From the NCBI GenBank assembly GCA_021307315.1, contig JAJSPD010000075.1:62001-126000 (forward strand): a stretch of 64,000 nucleotides of DNA. The letters are read 5' to 3'. The notes beneath the pieces were generated by a model. The model saw only the letters and a program-made list of their open reading frames with translations. It did not search any database and was not told the DNA's origin. The translations under genes and the position numbers were made by a program. Shown here piece by piece: positions 33,984-45,256 of this stretch. The stretch is from Bisporella sp. PMI_857. Its lineage: Eukaryota > Ascomycota > Leotiomycetes > Helotiales > Helotiaceae. The stretch's first letter is position 1, and every line of letters begins with the position of its first letter.

Positions 33984-34357
33984 TTTTCCACTGTTCTCAA
34001 CAACGATTTGACCAAGTCGGTGAGCGCTTGAATTTGTATACTTGTTTTTGTATTTGCTTTTTCATGTCTTAATTGATTCGAGAACGCTGCCGCTGCTGCC
34101 GGGTGTTTTTTTGTTTTCGCAGCGAGGGCTTTGACTTTTGTCGCCACTGTTTGCTCCTTGAAATGCGAGCTGGTCACGGTTCGTCTTGTTTGCACTACCG
34201 CAGGAGCTTCTTTTATTACTTCGATTGTGTTTTCTGCATCACTTGGCACCACTCTGGATCTTCTCAAGCTCCATTCTAGTGCTCTCGTCGTTTGGACGCG
34301 TTCCCGGCTCGACTGACGCATTAAGCCGGCGCCTTCTATGCTGTCTTTCCTCCGCAC
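33984..34357 (-). pseudogene. Transposon-type coding fragment, unknown
   Basis: A basic, Ala/Lys-rich minus-strand frame (ALAAKTKKHPAAAAAFSNQL, TSIQIQALTDLVKSLLRTVE) that runs into the LTR-A fragment. It may be a gag-like protein or the upstream part of the Helitron-type protein split by the LTR. No domain recognised. Confidence 0.35.
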
Positions 34358-34433
34358 AGCTACCGCTTCAGGTGCCCTCTACTTCAACGTCGGTATTATA
34401 GAATAGAGATATCAAAGGTTGAAATCCGATTTC

Positions 34434-34708
34434 TGTTGTCCGAAGGCTATATATACGCGTGGGGCTCTGAGAGTGACAGAAATATAATATTCATATAAGT
34501 ATCACGTCGATAGAATACGTGTTGGTACTAAGGCACTAGTGCCTTAGTACCAACAATACCGGTTGTAGTTGCTTGTATTGTATGAACTGTATCTACGTTG
34601 TAGACATGTAAGAGATTTTCTAGTTCCTTGGCCTATTACGTAAGCCATTTTCTGACAGAGAGCTCGGCTAATGTAGGCCACGTGTGCTCCAGAGCACGGG
34701 ACATGACA
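34434..34708 (-). repeat. Repeat I interrupted by LTR-H, second copy
   Basis: Repeat I halves (about 34434-34473 and 34658-34708) around the LTR at 34474-34657. Beyond it, 34709-34838 resembles the second half of LTR family G. Confidence 0.55.
34474..34657 (-). mobile_element. Solo LTR, family H (copy 2)
   Basis: 184 bp, AT-enriched by apparent C-to-T changes, with GAGAG on both sides (34469-34473, 34658-34662). It is at the same site in repeat I as the copy at 21952. Confidence 0.8.
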
Positions 34709-34840
34709 TGGAAGACTTTTCACCACACAAAATTACTAGAGATCTGTATGCTTCACACACATGCTATAGAAAGATCCCGAACTGCACTACCAATATTCCT
34801 CCTGATCGTTATTGTGTATTTCCATATTCTATCGGGTGTA

Positions 34841-36375
34841 CGAAGGTCACGGCAAAAAGTTATCAGAACGCCACATAACAGGGGTATAGTCTTGGCCAAA
34901 TTCGATATCAAGGGTTTAATGTACTCGATTTGCATTCTTCCTCCTTCCGCCGACTGATTCTTTGTATTCATTCCCTCCTTTAAGCTTAATTACTTCATGG
35001 ATATGTTCAGGTATTCTCTCAATCCATTTCTGAAGCTTTTCTTGTGGTAATTCCTCCCAACAATTGATCCAATCTTCCTTTAACTGCTTTACTGATGTTG
35101 CAGCTCCGTGCTTTGTTGTTTCTCTTTTCATCCAAATCCAAGGAGGTTCAGCAGCAGATAAGTCTGGAGAATTAGCTGGCCAGATCATTCTTTGAACTTC
35201 CCATATATTATATACTTTTTGTTGATAGTGATGTGCGTGAGGAGCAGCATTATCTTCTTGTACAATAGTATTCGGACGATCTTTTGCACACTCTTTTGCA
35301 AATGGTAAAAGCTTCTCTTCAAGAACGTATTTCTTATATCGATACCAATCAATTCCTCCTTTTGAGTCTCTTTCAAGCTTTCCTGTTTTTTTTGTAAACT
35401 TCCAAACTGGTTTTCTTCCAGGAAATCGTCGAGTGATTCGTACTCTACGCATAGCTGTTTCAAGCTCCCATTCGGCTTTGCAAATAGGCTCTAAAATCTT
35501 ATTTTGTTCTGCAAGCCATTTATCAGCTTCTTTCCTTTCTTTTAGTGTTTCATCTTCCCAAATATGGCATGGGCCTTTCTTATCGTACGAAAAGCTTCCC
35601 CAAAACATAAACTGCTTAAATCCTTTCCACCGTCGTCGAATACAGTGTTTGTCGTACGCTTCAGAAGCTAATCTCCAAACTCTTATTCGACCTCTTTGCC
35701 CTCCCATTGTAACTGATGTTTCATCCGACCAAATCACATTCTTCCAGTCTTCAAGAGTCCAATCTTTATGATCTTCACACCATTGTAATCGTACAGCCTT
35801 TGCCTCGTTTGTAAGTCCAGGTTTGTAGGTCGGTTTGTAAGGAGAATAGCCTAAAGAATAAAGAATATTCCAAACTGTACGTGCAGAGATCTTAAAGCCA
35901 GCTGCTGCTATGCTATTGATTTTGTTAGCAATAGCTTGAGTTGTCATTTGCCGAGTTGTTGAGTTTTTAGTGAGTACCTCTACAACTTGTTGCTTAATCT
36001 CTTCTGTAACTTTAGGAGGTCGTCCAGATCGTGGAGCGTCTTCGACATACGCAAGAAGGAGCTTTCTACTGACTGTAGGATTGTATCCACGACTGTATGC
36101 TGTTTTGCGAATAGCATATATCTGAGAGACTGCAATACCGGTAACTTCCTTGATTTGCGGCACAGGAACCTGGTTTTCGAGTAGACAGAGGGCTTGCAGA
36201 CGAGTACCAACATCGTGACGCGACTGTCGAGTAGAAACAGTAGCTTCTGCCATTGTAAATGCTTAATTAGAGTAGATAATTTGTAAAAACTATTGTACAG
36301 ATCGTAGCTTTGACCCCTCATATCACCCCTGTCGCAATGTCTTGGCGTTCTGATAACTTTTTGCCGTGACCTTCG
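34841..36375 (-). mobile_element. Complete Tc1/mariner transposon
   Basis: Terminal inverted repeats of 33 bp, perfectly matched, run from CGAAGGTCACGGCAAAAAGT inward (34841-34873 and 36343-36375). TA dinucleotides flank both ends (34839-34840, 36376-36377), the standard target duplication. The 1,535-bp element holds one intact transposase gene and no sign of RIP damage, so it is the youngest mobile element in the window. Confidence 0.92.
34916..36253 (-). CDS. Tc1/mariner transposase, intact
   Basis: 445 residues. N-terminal helix-turn-helix pair (SRHDVGTRLQALCLLE; VPQIKEVTGIAVSQIYAIRK; SGRPPKVTEEIKQQVVEVL), then the DDE catalytic domain: first Asp in VIWSDETSV, second in VQEDNAAPHAH, Glu in SPDLSAAEPPW, with 34 residues between the second Asp and the Glu (DD34E). 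An insertion of basic residues (MRRVRITRRFPGRKPVWKF) lies between the first two. The protein cuts and pastes the element at TA sites. The start at 36253 is 90 bp inside the inverted repeat. No frameshifts or stops; likely autonomous. Confidence 0.92.
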   Translation of the reverse strand: MAEATVSTRQSRHDVGTRLQALCLLENQVPVPQIKEVTGIAVSQIYAIRKTAYSRGYNPTVSRKLLLAYVEDAPRSGRPPKVTEEIKQQVVEVLTKNSTTRQMTTQAIANKINSIAAAGFKISARTVWNILYSLGYSPYKPTYKPGLTNEAKAVRLQWCEDHKDWTLEDWKNVIWSDETSVTMGGQRGRIRVWRLASEAYDKHCIRRRWKGFKQFMFWGSFSYDKKGPCHIWEDETLKERKEADKWLAEQNKILEPICKAEWELETAMRRVRITRRFPGRKPVWKFTKKTGKLERDSKGGIDWYRYKKYVLEEKLLPFAKECAKDRPNTIVQEDNAAPHAHHYQQKVYNIWEVQRMIWPANSPDLSAAEPPWIWMKRETTKHGAATSVKQLKEDWINCWEELPQEKLQKWIERIPEHIHEVIKLKGGNEYKESVGGRRKNANRVH

Positions 36376-36613
36376 TACCCATGATTATGTAGCCTAGTCA
36401 CATGACTCTTCCATCTAACACAATGCTTAAGAGCCACCAATGTTAGTGAGTTACCAAAATCCCCAGAGGGAGACAGATCGTAATGGATCACTCTAACAAT
36501 GCTCGATAAAAGCGAAAGTAGCACAATTGTGGCAATTACAGTATTTAAGCAAAACATAATTCAGCGCATTTGAGGCAAGGCTAAAAGGGGATTAGTGGCC
36601 CGGTGGCTTAATC
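36376..36613. promoter_or_regulatory. Upstream region of the SNF1-like kinase gene
   Basis: 238 bp between the end of the Tc1/mariner element and the kinase start. It must contain whatever promoter remains. The transposon insertion has separated it from DNA further upstream. No specific element recognised. Confidence 0.35.
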
Positions 36614-38622
36614 ATGAGCCCCAGCCACTCCCGAGTCATCTCCACAGTTCCCAAGCAGACTTCCATTCAACAAGAATCGCAAACATTCCCGGCCATGTCA
36701 ATGTGGCACGCGCCCTCGATCGGTGCCTATCAGGTTATTCGAACACTGGGAGAGGACTCCTTAGGGAAGGTCAAGCTGGCGGTTCACCGTCTCACGAATC
36801 AGCAGGTTGTCCTGAAGATCATAAGTCGGAAGAAGCTTATTAGCCGAGACATGGCCGGTCGTGTTGAGCGAGAGATTGATTGTCTTCAGTTATTGAGGCA
36901 CCCGCACATCATCGAGCTGTAAGAGTTACACACATTAGAGCGATTGACCAACTAACCATTACAGGTATACTGTCATCAAAACTCAGACAGAGATTATCAT
37001 GGTCCTTGAATATGCTGGTGGTGAACTGTTCGATCATATCGTACAACATGGAAAGATGCAAGAGGACAATGCCATGAGGTTCTTTCAGCAGATTATATGC
37101 GCCGTAGAATACTGTCACAGAAATAAGATTGTGCATGGCGACCTGAAGCCTGAGAACCTGCTTCTCGATTCGGATCTGAATGTCAAGATCGCAGATTTTG
37201 GGTTAAGGAACATCCTAACCGATGGCGCCTTTCTCACAACGAATTGCGGCAGCCCCAACTATGCTGCACCTGAAGTCATCGGGGGCCAGTTGTATGTCGG
37301 AGCTGAAGTTGACGCCTGGAGCTGTGGTGTTATTTTGTATGTCTTACTTGTTGGGCGCCTGCCCTTCGATGATGAACATATACCATCTCTTTTCGCAAAG
37401 ATTTCCAAAGGCCATTATAAACTTCCAAGTTACATAAGCCATGGTGCAGCCTCTTTGATCAAGAAGATGTTGACGGTTAATCCTGTACATCGTGCCACCA
37501 TGGAGGAGATTCTGCGGGATCTGAGAAACCTTCCTGACTATTTGAAGCCTCCAGTTGAAGACTTTATTGATACAAGCGTGGATACGAACAAGGTTATAAA
37601 CTTCCGAACAATTGCTCCTGATGCTCCATTAGAAGTGCAGGAGAAACTGCATAACGGCCACGTTAACAAGATTGGTGTTCTACCTAGCAGCTTACCAGCT
37701 TATCATAAGGCTTTCATGGATGCTCGAAAGGCCGGAAGAGACACGGAGCTATCGCCTTCGCAGTTTAGCAGCGAGTATACTGAGTCTCACATACAGTCTA
37801 CCGTTGAGCAAGCTGAAACTGCTCGTCGCCCTAAGCCTACTTCACGGAGTCGACTTAAATTAGATGAGGCAAAGAGGCCGGCTGGTATGACACCCGTTCC
37901 GGCGAAGAAACCAAAGCCTACAAAAGGGCGGTTCGGGATTCGTTTCCGCGGCCAACCCCTAGAAGGAATTGGCTTCATATATCGGGCTCTTCAAAAGGTT
38001 GGAGCAGAGTGGATTCTTGACGAAGATTATAGACCCAACAATAGGCGGGAGGGAGATGACAGAAGGTAAGCTAACATTACCTTACGTTTCGGATCCGTCA
38101 CTAATCAATTCCAGGGACCAAGATGAAAGCTTCGCTTCGAATGATGGCGGTGATGGCGGTGATGGTGGCCCTCTCCATCATGCTAGTTCCGTGGATGACG
38201 ACACGTTGAGTCAATATAAGCTTCCACCAGACCCATGGGTCATCCGAGCCAGGTGGCGCAAAGATGGTATGTATCCACCGGGCACCGCGCCTCCCGGATC
38301 CACTCACTTATCGCAAGTGGACCTTCGAAGGCACTCGATAGCATCCCTAAGTAGCGCTAGCGGCTCGCTTCCGTTACAAGACGGCCTCAAATCGACACCC
38401 CACGTACCGGAACCAACCGATGCTGTCGTTACGCATCTGGACATCCAGCTATATGAGATGGAACGTGGTGTATACATTGTCGACTTTAAATGTGTTGGAT
38501 ATGAAACAGCTGAAGGCACACTGCTTGAAGAAAAGGACGCCATATCACCGTTCCCTTTCCTTGATTTTGCTTCTGAATTAATCATTCAGCTTTCAAAAGC
38601 CGACGAATCATTGAAGCAATAA
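36614..38622 (+). CDS. SNF1/AMPK-catalytic-subunit-like kinase, divergent paralogue
   Basis: Exons 36614-36918, 36965-38065 and 38115-38622 (introns 46 and 49 nt, both consensus) give 637 residues. The kinase domain follows SNF1 closely: VVLKIISRKK with the ATP Lys, KIADFGL, CGSPNYAAPEV after the activation-loop Thr, WSCGVILYVLLVGRLPFDDE. The C-terminus has the SNF1 regulatory end (WRKDGMYPPGTAPPGSTHLS, YIVDFKCVGYE, SPFPFLDFASELIIQL). Odd points: the glycine loop reads LGEDSLGKV instead of GxGxFG, and the catalytic loop is HGDLKPEN, losing the HRD Arg but keeping the Asp. The canonical SNF1 is essential for carbon regulation, so this altered copy among transposons is more likely a duplicate than the main gene. 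An alternative start is Met at 36695. Confidence 0.85.
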
Positions 38623-38879
38623 TATAACAATCTAGACAGCTTTACAACATGAAAGTAGTTATGTTAGCGGGTGCTATTAAGGAAAAGAGGTTTGGGTCTT
38701 TAGCGTTTGTTGGGTCAATACCCGGACAACCCATGTGCTCTGATGGGATATGATCTTTTGACATAAAGAAAGCTCGCAAAATACGGAACACACACAACGC
38801 GAAACCTACTAATTATTGTCTAAATGTAATCTCTACAGATTTGCGAGTCTAGGACCCTCTCTGTCAAAGTTATTATGAA

Positions 38880-41800
38880 CTACTTGGGTTTCTTAGCGTC
38901 TTTCTCTAGCAGCAGCTTCACCACCGCCTCGTGACCTCGAGATTTAGCCCATGACAGCGGCGTCCAACCATACATAAAGTCCTTGGTCTCCAGCTCCGCA
39001 CCTTTCTCCAGAAGCAGCTTCACCACCGCCTCAGGCCCACGAGATGCAGCCCATGACAGCGGCGTCCGACCATAATTATCTTTACTCTCCAGCTCCGCGC
39101 CGTTCTCCAATAGCAACTTCACGACCGCCATGTACCCATGAGATGCAGCCCATGACAGCGGCGTCCGGCCATAATTAGAGTCCTTGGTCTCCGGTTCCGC
39201 GCCTTTCTCCAGCAGCAGCTTCACCACCGCCTCGTGCCCATGAGATGCAGCATATGACAGCAGCGTCCGACCATAATTATCTTCACTTTCCAGCTCTGCG
39301 CCTTTCTCCAGCAGCAGCTTCACTACCGCCTCATGCCCATGAGATGCAGCCCATGACAGCGGCGTCCAACCATAATTATCTTTACTCTCCAGCTCCGCAC
39401 CTTTCTCCAGTAGCAGCTTCACCACCGGCTCGGGCCCATGAGATGCAGCATATGACAGCAGCGTCCGACCATAATTATCTTCACTTTCCAGCTCTGCGCC
39501 TTTCTCCAGCAGCAGCTTCACTACCGCCTCATGCCCATGAGATGCAGCCCATGACAGCGGCGTCCGACCATAATTATCTTTACTCTCCAGCTCCGCGCCT
39601 TTCTCCAGCAGCAGCTTCACCACCGGCTCGTGCCTATTAGATGCAGCATATGACAGCGGCGTCTCACCATAGGTATCCTTGGAGTCTGGGCTATGTCCAT
39701 TCCCAAGTAAGACCATCGTCGATTCTACCCGTCCGAAGAATGCCGCAAGATGTACTCCTGTCATTCGTTTTGGCACATTCTGACTGTAGCCAAAGTAGCC
39801 TCTAGAGGCCATCATAGCCTGGCTACAGCTAGATACCTTTGCCTCACTCTTAAGAAGTCGCATAATCAACTGTTCCAACTCTGTCGAAGCTATGCGAGCA
39901 TGGTATCCCCAGTTGTGCGCAGCGTAGTCATAGAATGGATACAACCTGAGCCGATCCTCAAACTCGTTGTCTGTCTGACAGAACCCGCCCTCAAAGACGC
40001 TAAATGAGAGGTAAGTAACACAGGATTTTGTAATATCGATTTCTGCATTAGGAAACCACCACTTCTGCGTTTTCTCAAAGTATTCTTGCGTTGTATAGTG
40101 AACCAACCGGATAATACTGCTCTCTTCATCAACTGTGACCAATCCAGCACATACTGATACCATATCTCTGATATGTGGCAGATTCCCCTGGTCAAATTCC
40201 GACTTTCCTACTCTTATTGCAAGACCATGTTGAAGTTCCAACGTAGTAAGCGGTCTCTTCGCAGAGGTGATCCATGATAGAACCTCCATCGCAAGCTTCT
40301 TCAAACCTGGCTTCTGTCCGTTGATTCTCTCCATGGCTTGTTCATAGGCACGAGCTAATACCTGGACCTTCTGATCTTCGCCTGATTCTTGACCCTCTTT
40401 CCGAAAGGCTTCTAATGCACTTCGAATATCATTTAGTATTACCTTATCATCAAGTAAACTTAGATAAATTTGTGCCAAGAGAAACCTGTAAATAGTCAGT
40501 GCCTATACTACTCTTCTAATTAGTTGGGAACGTACATTCCATCAACAGCTACTGAGATTCCCGTTTTAACCTCTATTTGCAATTGTCTATTCTCCTGCAC
40601 AATAGATGGCAGCTGCCCCATGTGACCTTCTACATATCTCTCCACATCTTCGTTGCTTGCACGGATCTCTAATAATACACTTCCTTTGAACTGATTGATA
40701 ATCTCTGGAATGAACCTCGAAGTCGTAAAAATATTTGCACCCAGCCGTGCCTGAAGGTTGAAAAGCTCTGATATGAGCCTCGTGCGGCAGCCATCGGATG
40801 TTTGGCATTCGTCAAGTGCATCGACAACAAAAAAGACTCTTGAATACATTGCTGTTAGAGACTGGAGAGCCATCAAGCCTTCTTCAAGTGAGGGTCGTGT
40901 TCGTTTAGCCTTATGGCGATTATAGAGATCTTTGACGCATCCTGGCAAGGAGGGTTGGCTCTCAGCTAATTGTTTCAGCAGACTCGCTAATACGTTATCG
41001 ATCTTCTGTTCATCTTGCCGCCGGAGGTTGCAGTAGATATACGCAATCCTAGTACTCAAGTCATTGTGGAAACGTGTAATTAGGTCGTTAATGACAATTG
41101 AAGTGAGGATTGTTTTCCCTGCCCCGGGAATACCTGGTCAGAACAACGTCTGCTTGCTTGTCTTCAGCCAAGTTTGGTACTCTTCCGAGTCCAGAAGCCA
41201 TTGGCCAGTTCCTGCCTGTCGTCTACTTATGTAGTCGCTCTGGGGGTCATAGTTGATTGGTGTAAGCCAGTTGAGGATTTCAAGGTTTTCCTTTCCTTCT
41301 AACTTAGACTTCATCGTTTCAATATTTGCTCCAGTTCTAGATACAGTTTCAAAAACTACATGCATCATTAGAGACTTGGTGCCACCTCGACCCGAAAACG
41401 ACTAACCCTGGTCAAGTATGTCCTTCACTAGGCGCTCTCCGTCAACGTCACTTGCTGTACACATTCCAGAAGTTCCTTTGCAAACGCTGCTGCTACAGCC
41501 GCAGCATGCTCCTGCCAATCTTTGTTCTTCTTTGAATCAGCATAATCGCAGATACCTCGTATATCGATGCACGGGAAATCGTTCATGAGTCCTGCAGCCT
41601 CCATTTCGACGCACAACACATTCCCACCAAGACTCTCGTTGAGACTATCACGAAATTTGGCATCCTTGATTACTTGATTACCAGATGCGATTAGACCGTA
41701 ATGTACGCGCATATCTCCAGGCTTCCTCTTAGGTCCATCAACCTCAGCGCTCACTATGGTGGTGCTAGTTGCCCACTCAGGCCCATGGTGTATGGGAGCA

Positions 41801-42561
41801 AACGCCCACAAGCCTGAGAGGCACCAGATAAGAGCCAGGATCATCTTACAGAGCATTGACAATACTACCTCCCATCTGCTCCGGCTGCGATAGGAATTGT
41901 CTAGCGCAACCAAAGGATCCTTAAGGGAAGCAGACCGGGTATACTTTGGCACTAGGTTTGGCCGGTTCTTTTCCAGGTCGTCCAGGTACTGGTATATCTT
42001 CGATCCATTCATCTCATGCTTAGTCTCCAGTTTCGTCAACGCCGTCAGTAGCGCGCTTGGGGGATTGTTCAGCGCACCAGTTCGTTTAAAGTTGCCGCCC
42101 TCTTCCGTCTTGCCGAAATCCCATTGAACCACCCCAGGATATTGGTCCACCGCAACGCTTACCACCACATCGCCGAGTCTAACCTTGGGTGGAATGCCGT
42201 CGCCGATGCCAACCATGAGCCCGATCTTAATAGATGGAAAAGTCCCAACCATCCAGGTCGCAACCATCGCTGCTGGATTAGTCCCGTACTTGCCTTTCGG
42301 CAGGCAGGCTATAACAATGTTATGCTTGCCGATGGATCCTAGGGTGTATGTGTTATGGTCATTAGGTGGCTTGGGGAGATCTGGATGTATTTGGTCCAGC
42401 ATGGCCGTTGCCGCGGTCTGCTCCTTGGATAGTGCGCAGATCCATCCCAAATTGTAGTCTTTACAGGTCAATTCTGTCGAGTCGGACTTGGCTACCTTCA
42501 CCTTCTTGGTCTCGCTAGGCACAGGTCCTTTATCGCTAATCTCTCTATTTCTCTCGGACAT
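38880..42561 (-). pseudogene. PNP_UDP-NACHT-ankyrin NLR with two lesions
   Basis: Minus strand: PNP_UDP domain (42561-41428: [60 protein letters not shown]), intron 41356-41406 (51 nt), linker [22 protein letters not shown] (Walker [10 protein letters not shown], Walker [13 protein letters not shown]), intron 40486-40535 (50 nt), then nine ankyrin repeats to 38880. Lesions: a one-base loss near 41449 (the frame should continue DVDGERLVKDIL) and an in-frame TGA at 41138-41140 just before the P-loop. Both lie between effector and NACHT. The nucleoside phosphorylase-like domain is a known fungal NLR effector. The PNP half (377 residues) is still a complete open frame and might be expressed alone. 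It is a paralogue of 11421-15721. Confidence 0.82.
38890..39685 (-). repeat. Ankyrin array, eight near-identical ~99-bp units
   Basis: Eight tandem 33-residue ankyrin repeats (TPLSWAASHGHEAVVKLLLE, KGAELESKDNYGR) with very high DNA identity; variation is limited to positions such as W/Y, HGHE/HGPE/RGPE/HGYM and K/E in ELESxD. Two units carry one extra residue (KDSNYG, KDFMYG). The antisense frame at 39245-39640 is open only because of this periodicity. Confidence 0.88.
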
Positions 42562-42624
42562 CTTTCAATTGTTAGCGTAAAGGTTCAAGTTGGAAAGGAA
42601 GAGCTGTCGATAAGGTAGGCATTG

Positions 42625-42854
42625 TGTTGAACAGGCTAGGTCTAAGGATCATACCTAGTCTATTGTAGGCACCGGTAGGCACCTGTAGGCAACGGTAGGC
42701 AACGGTAGGCAACAGTGTGATGGCATGTGAGTATCGTACCTCTATAAGTAGAGGGATTATCTCCTGTAGTTTAGGTTCTACAACCTTCAGCAATTGATAC
42801 TTGTTTGCCCTATACTCTCTGAAGGCCACGTGACTACTTCCCTCTATTTGAACA
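42625..42854 (+). mobile_element. Solo LTR, family E (copy 2)
   Basis: 230 bp, TGTTGAACAGG to CTATTTGAACA, flanked by CATTG on both sides (42620-42624, 42855-42859). It contains a run of GTAGGCAAC/GTAGGCACC short repeats and a CTATAAGTAG box. It lies in the 5' region of the PNP-NACHT-ankyrin gene, 64 bp upstream of its ATG. Confidence 0.88.
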
Positions 42855-43673
42855 CATTGACGGCTCTTCGGGATCGGTCGTTTTCCGGAGTGGAGGTTTA
42901 TCTGGTAAGACTAAAGGAATAATGATACGGCGAAACAGAACGCGGCAACCTTGATGCGTTAGATTACGCTGTCAAAGGAAATAGGGTAAAATGCAAGAGC
43001 TCATAAGAAGGGGAATGGAAGATGAGGTGGAGATATCGTGATTGATTTAGCCTCACGGGCTGAAATCTGGCCGGGGTGGTGCCTAAGTCATAACTTACAC
43101 GTCTACTGCATTTATGGCTTTGAGTGGACCTATCGAACTGGAACAGAGCAGAATGATCGCCTAGCCGACGCCGACGCTGAGGCTGAGCTTTACCTAAGAC
43201 TTGTGGTGTGGCGAAGCAAGTGGGGAGCGCCTTGGCATTTCCTGAGCGCATGATCTGGAAATATTCTAAATCGGAAGCCGATTCCGTTGCTCAGATACGG
43301 ACCGTAGCAATGTTAGGATGTGAGATCCAGGTAGCTGATTGGCTTGAATTTTTAGATAATCAGTTTTGGCCATGACCCATTAATGTAGGAAGTAGGGGTT
43401 TACGGATCCACATACGACCCACCAGGTCACGTGGTCCGCACAAACCCCATTTTGTAGAATCTAGAGTAGAACCTAATACAACAACAATTACCATATCCAT
43501 CAAGAGCAAGAGCACGGCCTATGAGCTGTGCCTTTTGCCCCGTGGAAGGTAAGGAGGGGATACCAACAGCTTTGTCGGTCATATAGCGTCTCGGCAATGC
43601 CTTGTTTATTCTAGCCAGAGTAATACAAGGCAGAGAAAAGTGGAAGACATGTTTCACGCTATTTCTGTAAGTA
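42855..43673. other. Intergenic stretch
   Basis: Short open frames on both strands without domain signal. A piece near 43307-43336 (GTTAGGATGTGAGATCCAGG) resembles the start of LTR family G. No gene called. Confidence 0.4.
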
Positions 43674-44882
43674 GATTAGTATAAATATTAGTATAATGTC
43701 TAATATTAATAGCAACCAATCTTTACGAAGCAAGCATTTCACGACCAGGTCCTTGCAACTATTGTTTCACTTCGTACTTCTTTCCGCGCGGTCGAAAATC
43801 CTGAATGGAGAAAGCTAGCTGTTATGCAAAATCCAAATTTCGAACTTCTTTTTGCAACAACTATGAAGAATCGACTAATAGAACAATCAGTCAAACTTGA
43901 ACAAAACATGCTTTCAAATGTTGTTCCTGGAAGCAAAATTGCAATTTCGCTTGATTGCTGGTCTAGTACAACAAGACTATTATTTATGGATATAATAGCT
44001 CACTATATTGATAAGTCATGGGTTCTTTGTCAAGAATTAATAGGATTTGAAAGTTTAGTAGGCGTTCATTCCGGAAATGCTTTTGCTCAAGTTATTAATA
44101 ACGTATTTCAACAGCACAATCTTTTTTTAATCGTGTTGTTTCAATTACAACTGACAATGCAAGTTCGAATACTGCAATAGTTCTCGAAATCAACGGATAC
44201 CTACAAGAAGCTTTAAAAGCTAATAGTATTCTAAAAAAGAAAGTCCAACACGTGCCGTGTTTATCGCATATGATTCAACTTAGTCTTTAAGCACTTTTGA
44301 GCTTTGTTTAATTAAGACCTACCAACGAAACATTTGTTCGGAATTAAATAGCAGAAAAGGAGCTGTCTAATCTTGAGAAAATCAAAGCTAGCAACAAACA
44401 TAGTATTCTATATATACTAGCAAAGGTATGTAACACGTGACTTTTATACTAATTTTTATACTAATTTTATATTAGATTCGAAAGCTTGCTATTCTTGTCA
44501 ATTCCAGTGCACAGCGGAAACATCGGTTTTAAAAAGTTCAACAAAAACAAATCAAAATTCATTTTCTCCGAATAATCCAGTTCTTACATTGTTAATTGAT
44601 GTATGCACTCGATAAGACTCAACAGTGCATATAATTTTTCGTGCATTGCGTCTTAAAGAGTCTATCAATCAATTTTGCAGTGCATATGATTCTGCTAAGC
44701 CTTTTTCATTTTCTGCATTGGAATGGAAAAAAATTGGCTATTTAGCCGATTTGTTACGTTTTTTCAATTTTTTTACAACAATAATCGGCAAAACAACAAG
44801 CGTAACATTGCTTTATGCTTTATTAATTTACGATGAGTTGTTTGAACACTTGCAAGAATCTCGCCGAGTATTAACCAAAAAG

Positions 44883-45131
44883 TGTAACGACGCAAGGAAT
44901 CACGGGCTAGAATAGAGGCATATGGGAGTGCGTACAATAGGCTGAAAGTGATTGCCTTATAGGTCGACTGTACTAAGGATACAAAAACATGAAGAGCAAC
45001 TGTAGAGAGTAGGAGCAGGCCTTTATATAGGCGACTCCGACTCTCCTCCGTATCGGCTCTGAAACCCCTCATACCTTGAATGCCAACCCCCTGATCCTGC
45101 GCCATGACCTTTCCATGCTTCGGTTGTTACA
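44883..45131 (-). mobile_element. LTR, family B (copy 2), inside hAT relic
   Basis: 249 bp, TGTAACGACGC to GGTTGTTACA. It interrupts the hAT reading frame after VLTKK. Flanks (AAAAG, CTATC) do not match, so one side has changed since insertion. Confidence 0.75.
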
Positions 45132-45256
45132 CTATCTAGTAATAGTAGTCAAGAGCTACTTCGACTTCCGACTCCTGATATTGGTGATATTGTGCCGGAT
45201 ACTCCAATAGGCATTCACAGGTCAAAAAAGCAAAAAAGAGATTAGTTTTAGAATAT

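Noticed and set aside
39245..39640. 131-residue plus-strand frame
   Set aside because: Antisense shadow of the ankyrin array.
43400..43440. 5S rRNA-like start (ACATACGACC)
   Set aside because: Only about 11 bp match; no internal promoter or further similarity.
44878..45136. Target duplication for LTR-B copy 2
   Set aside because: AAAAG and CTATC differ; sequence on one side must have changed.
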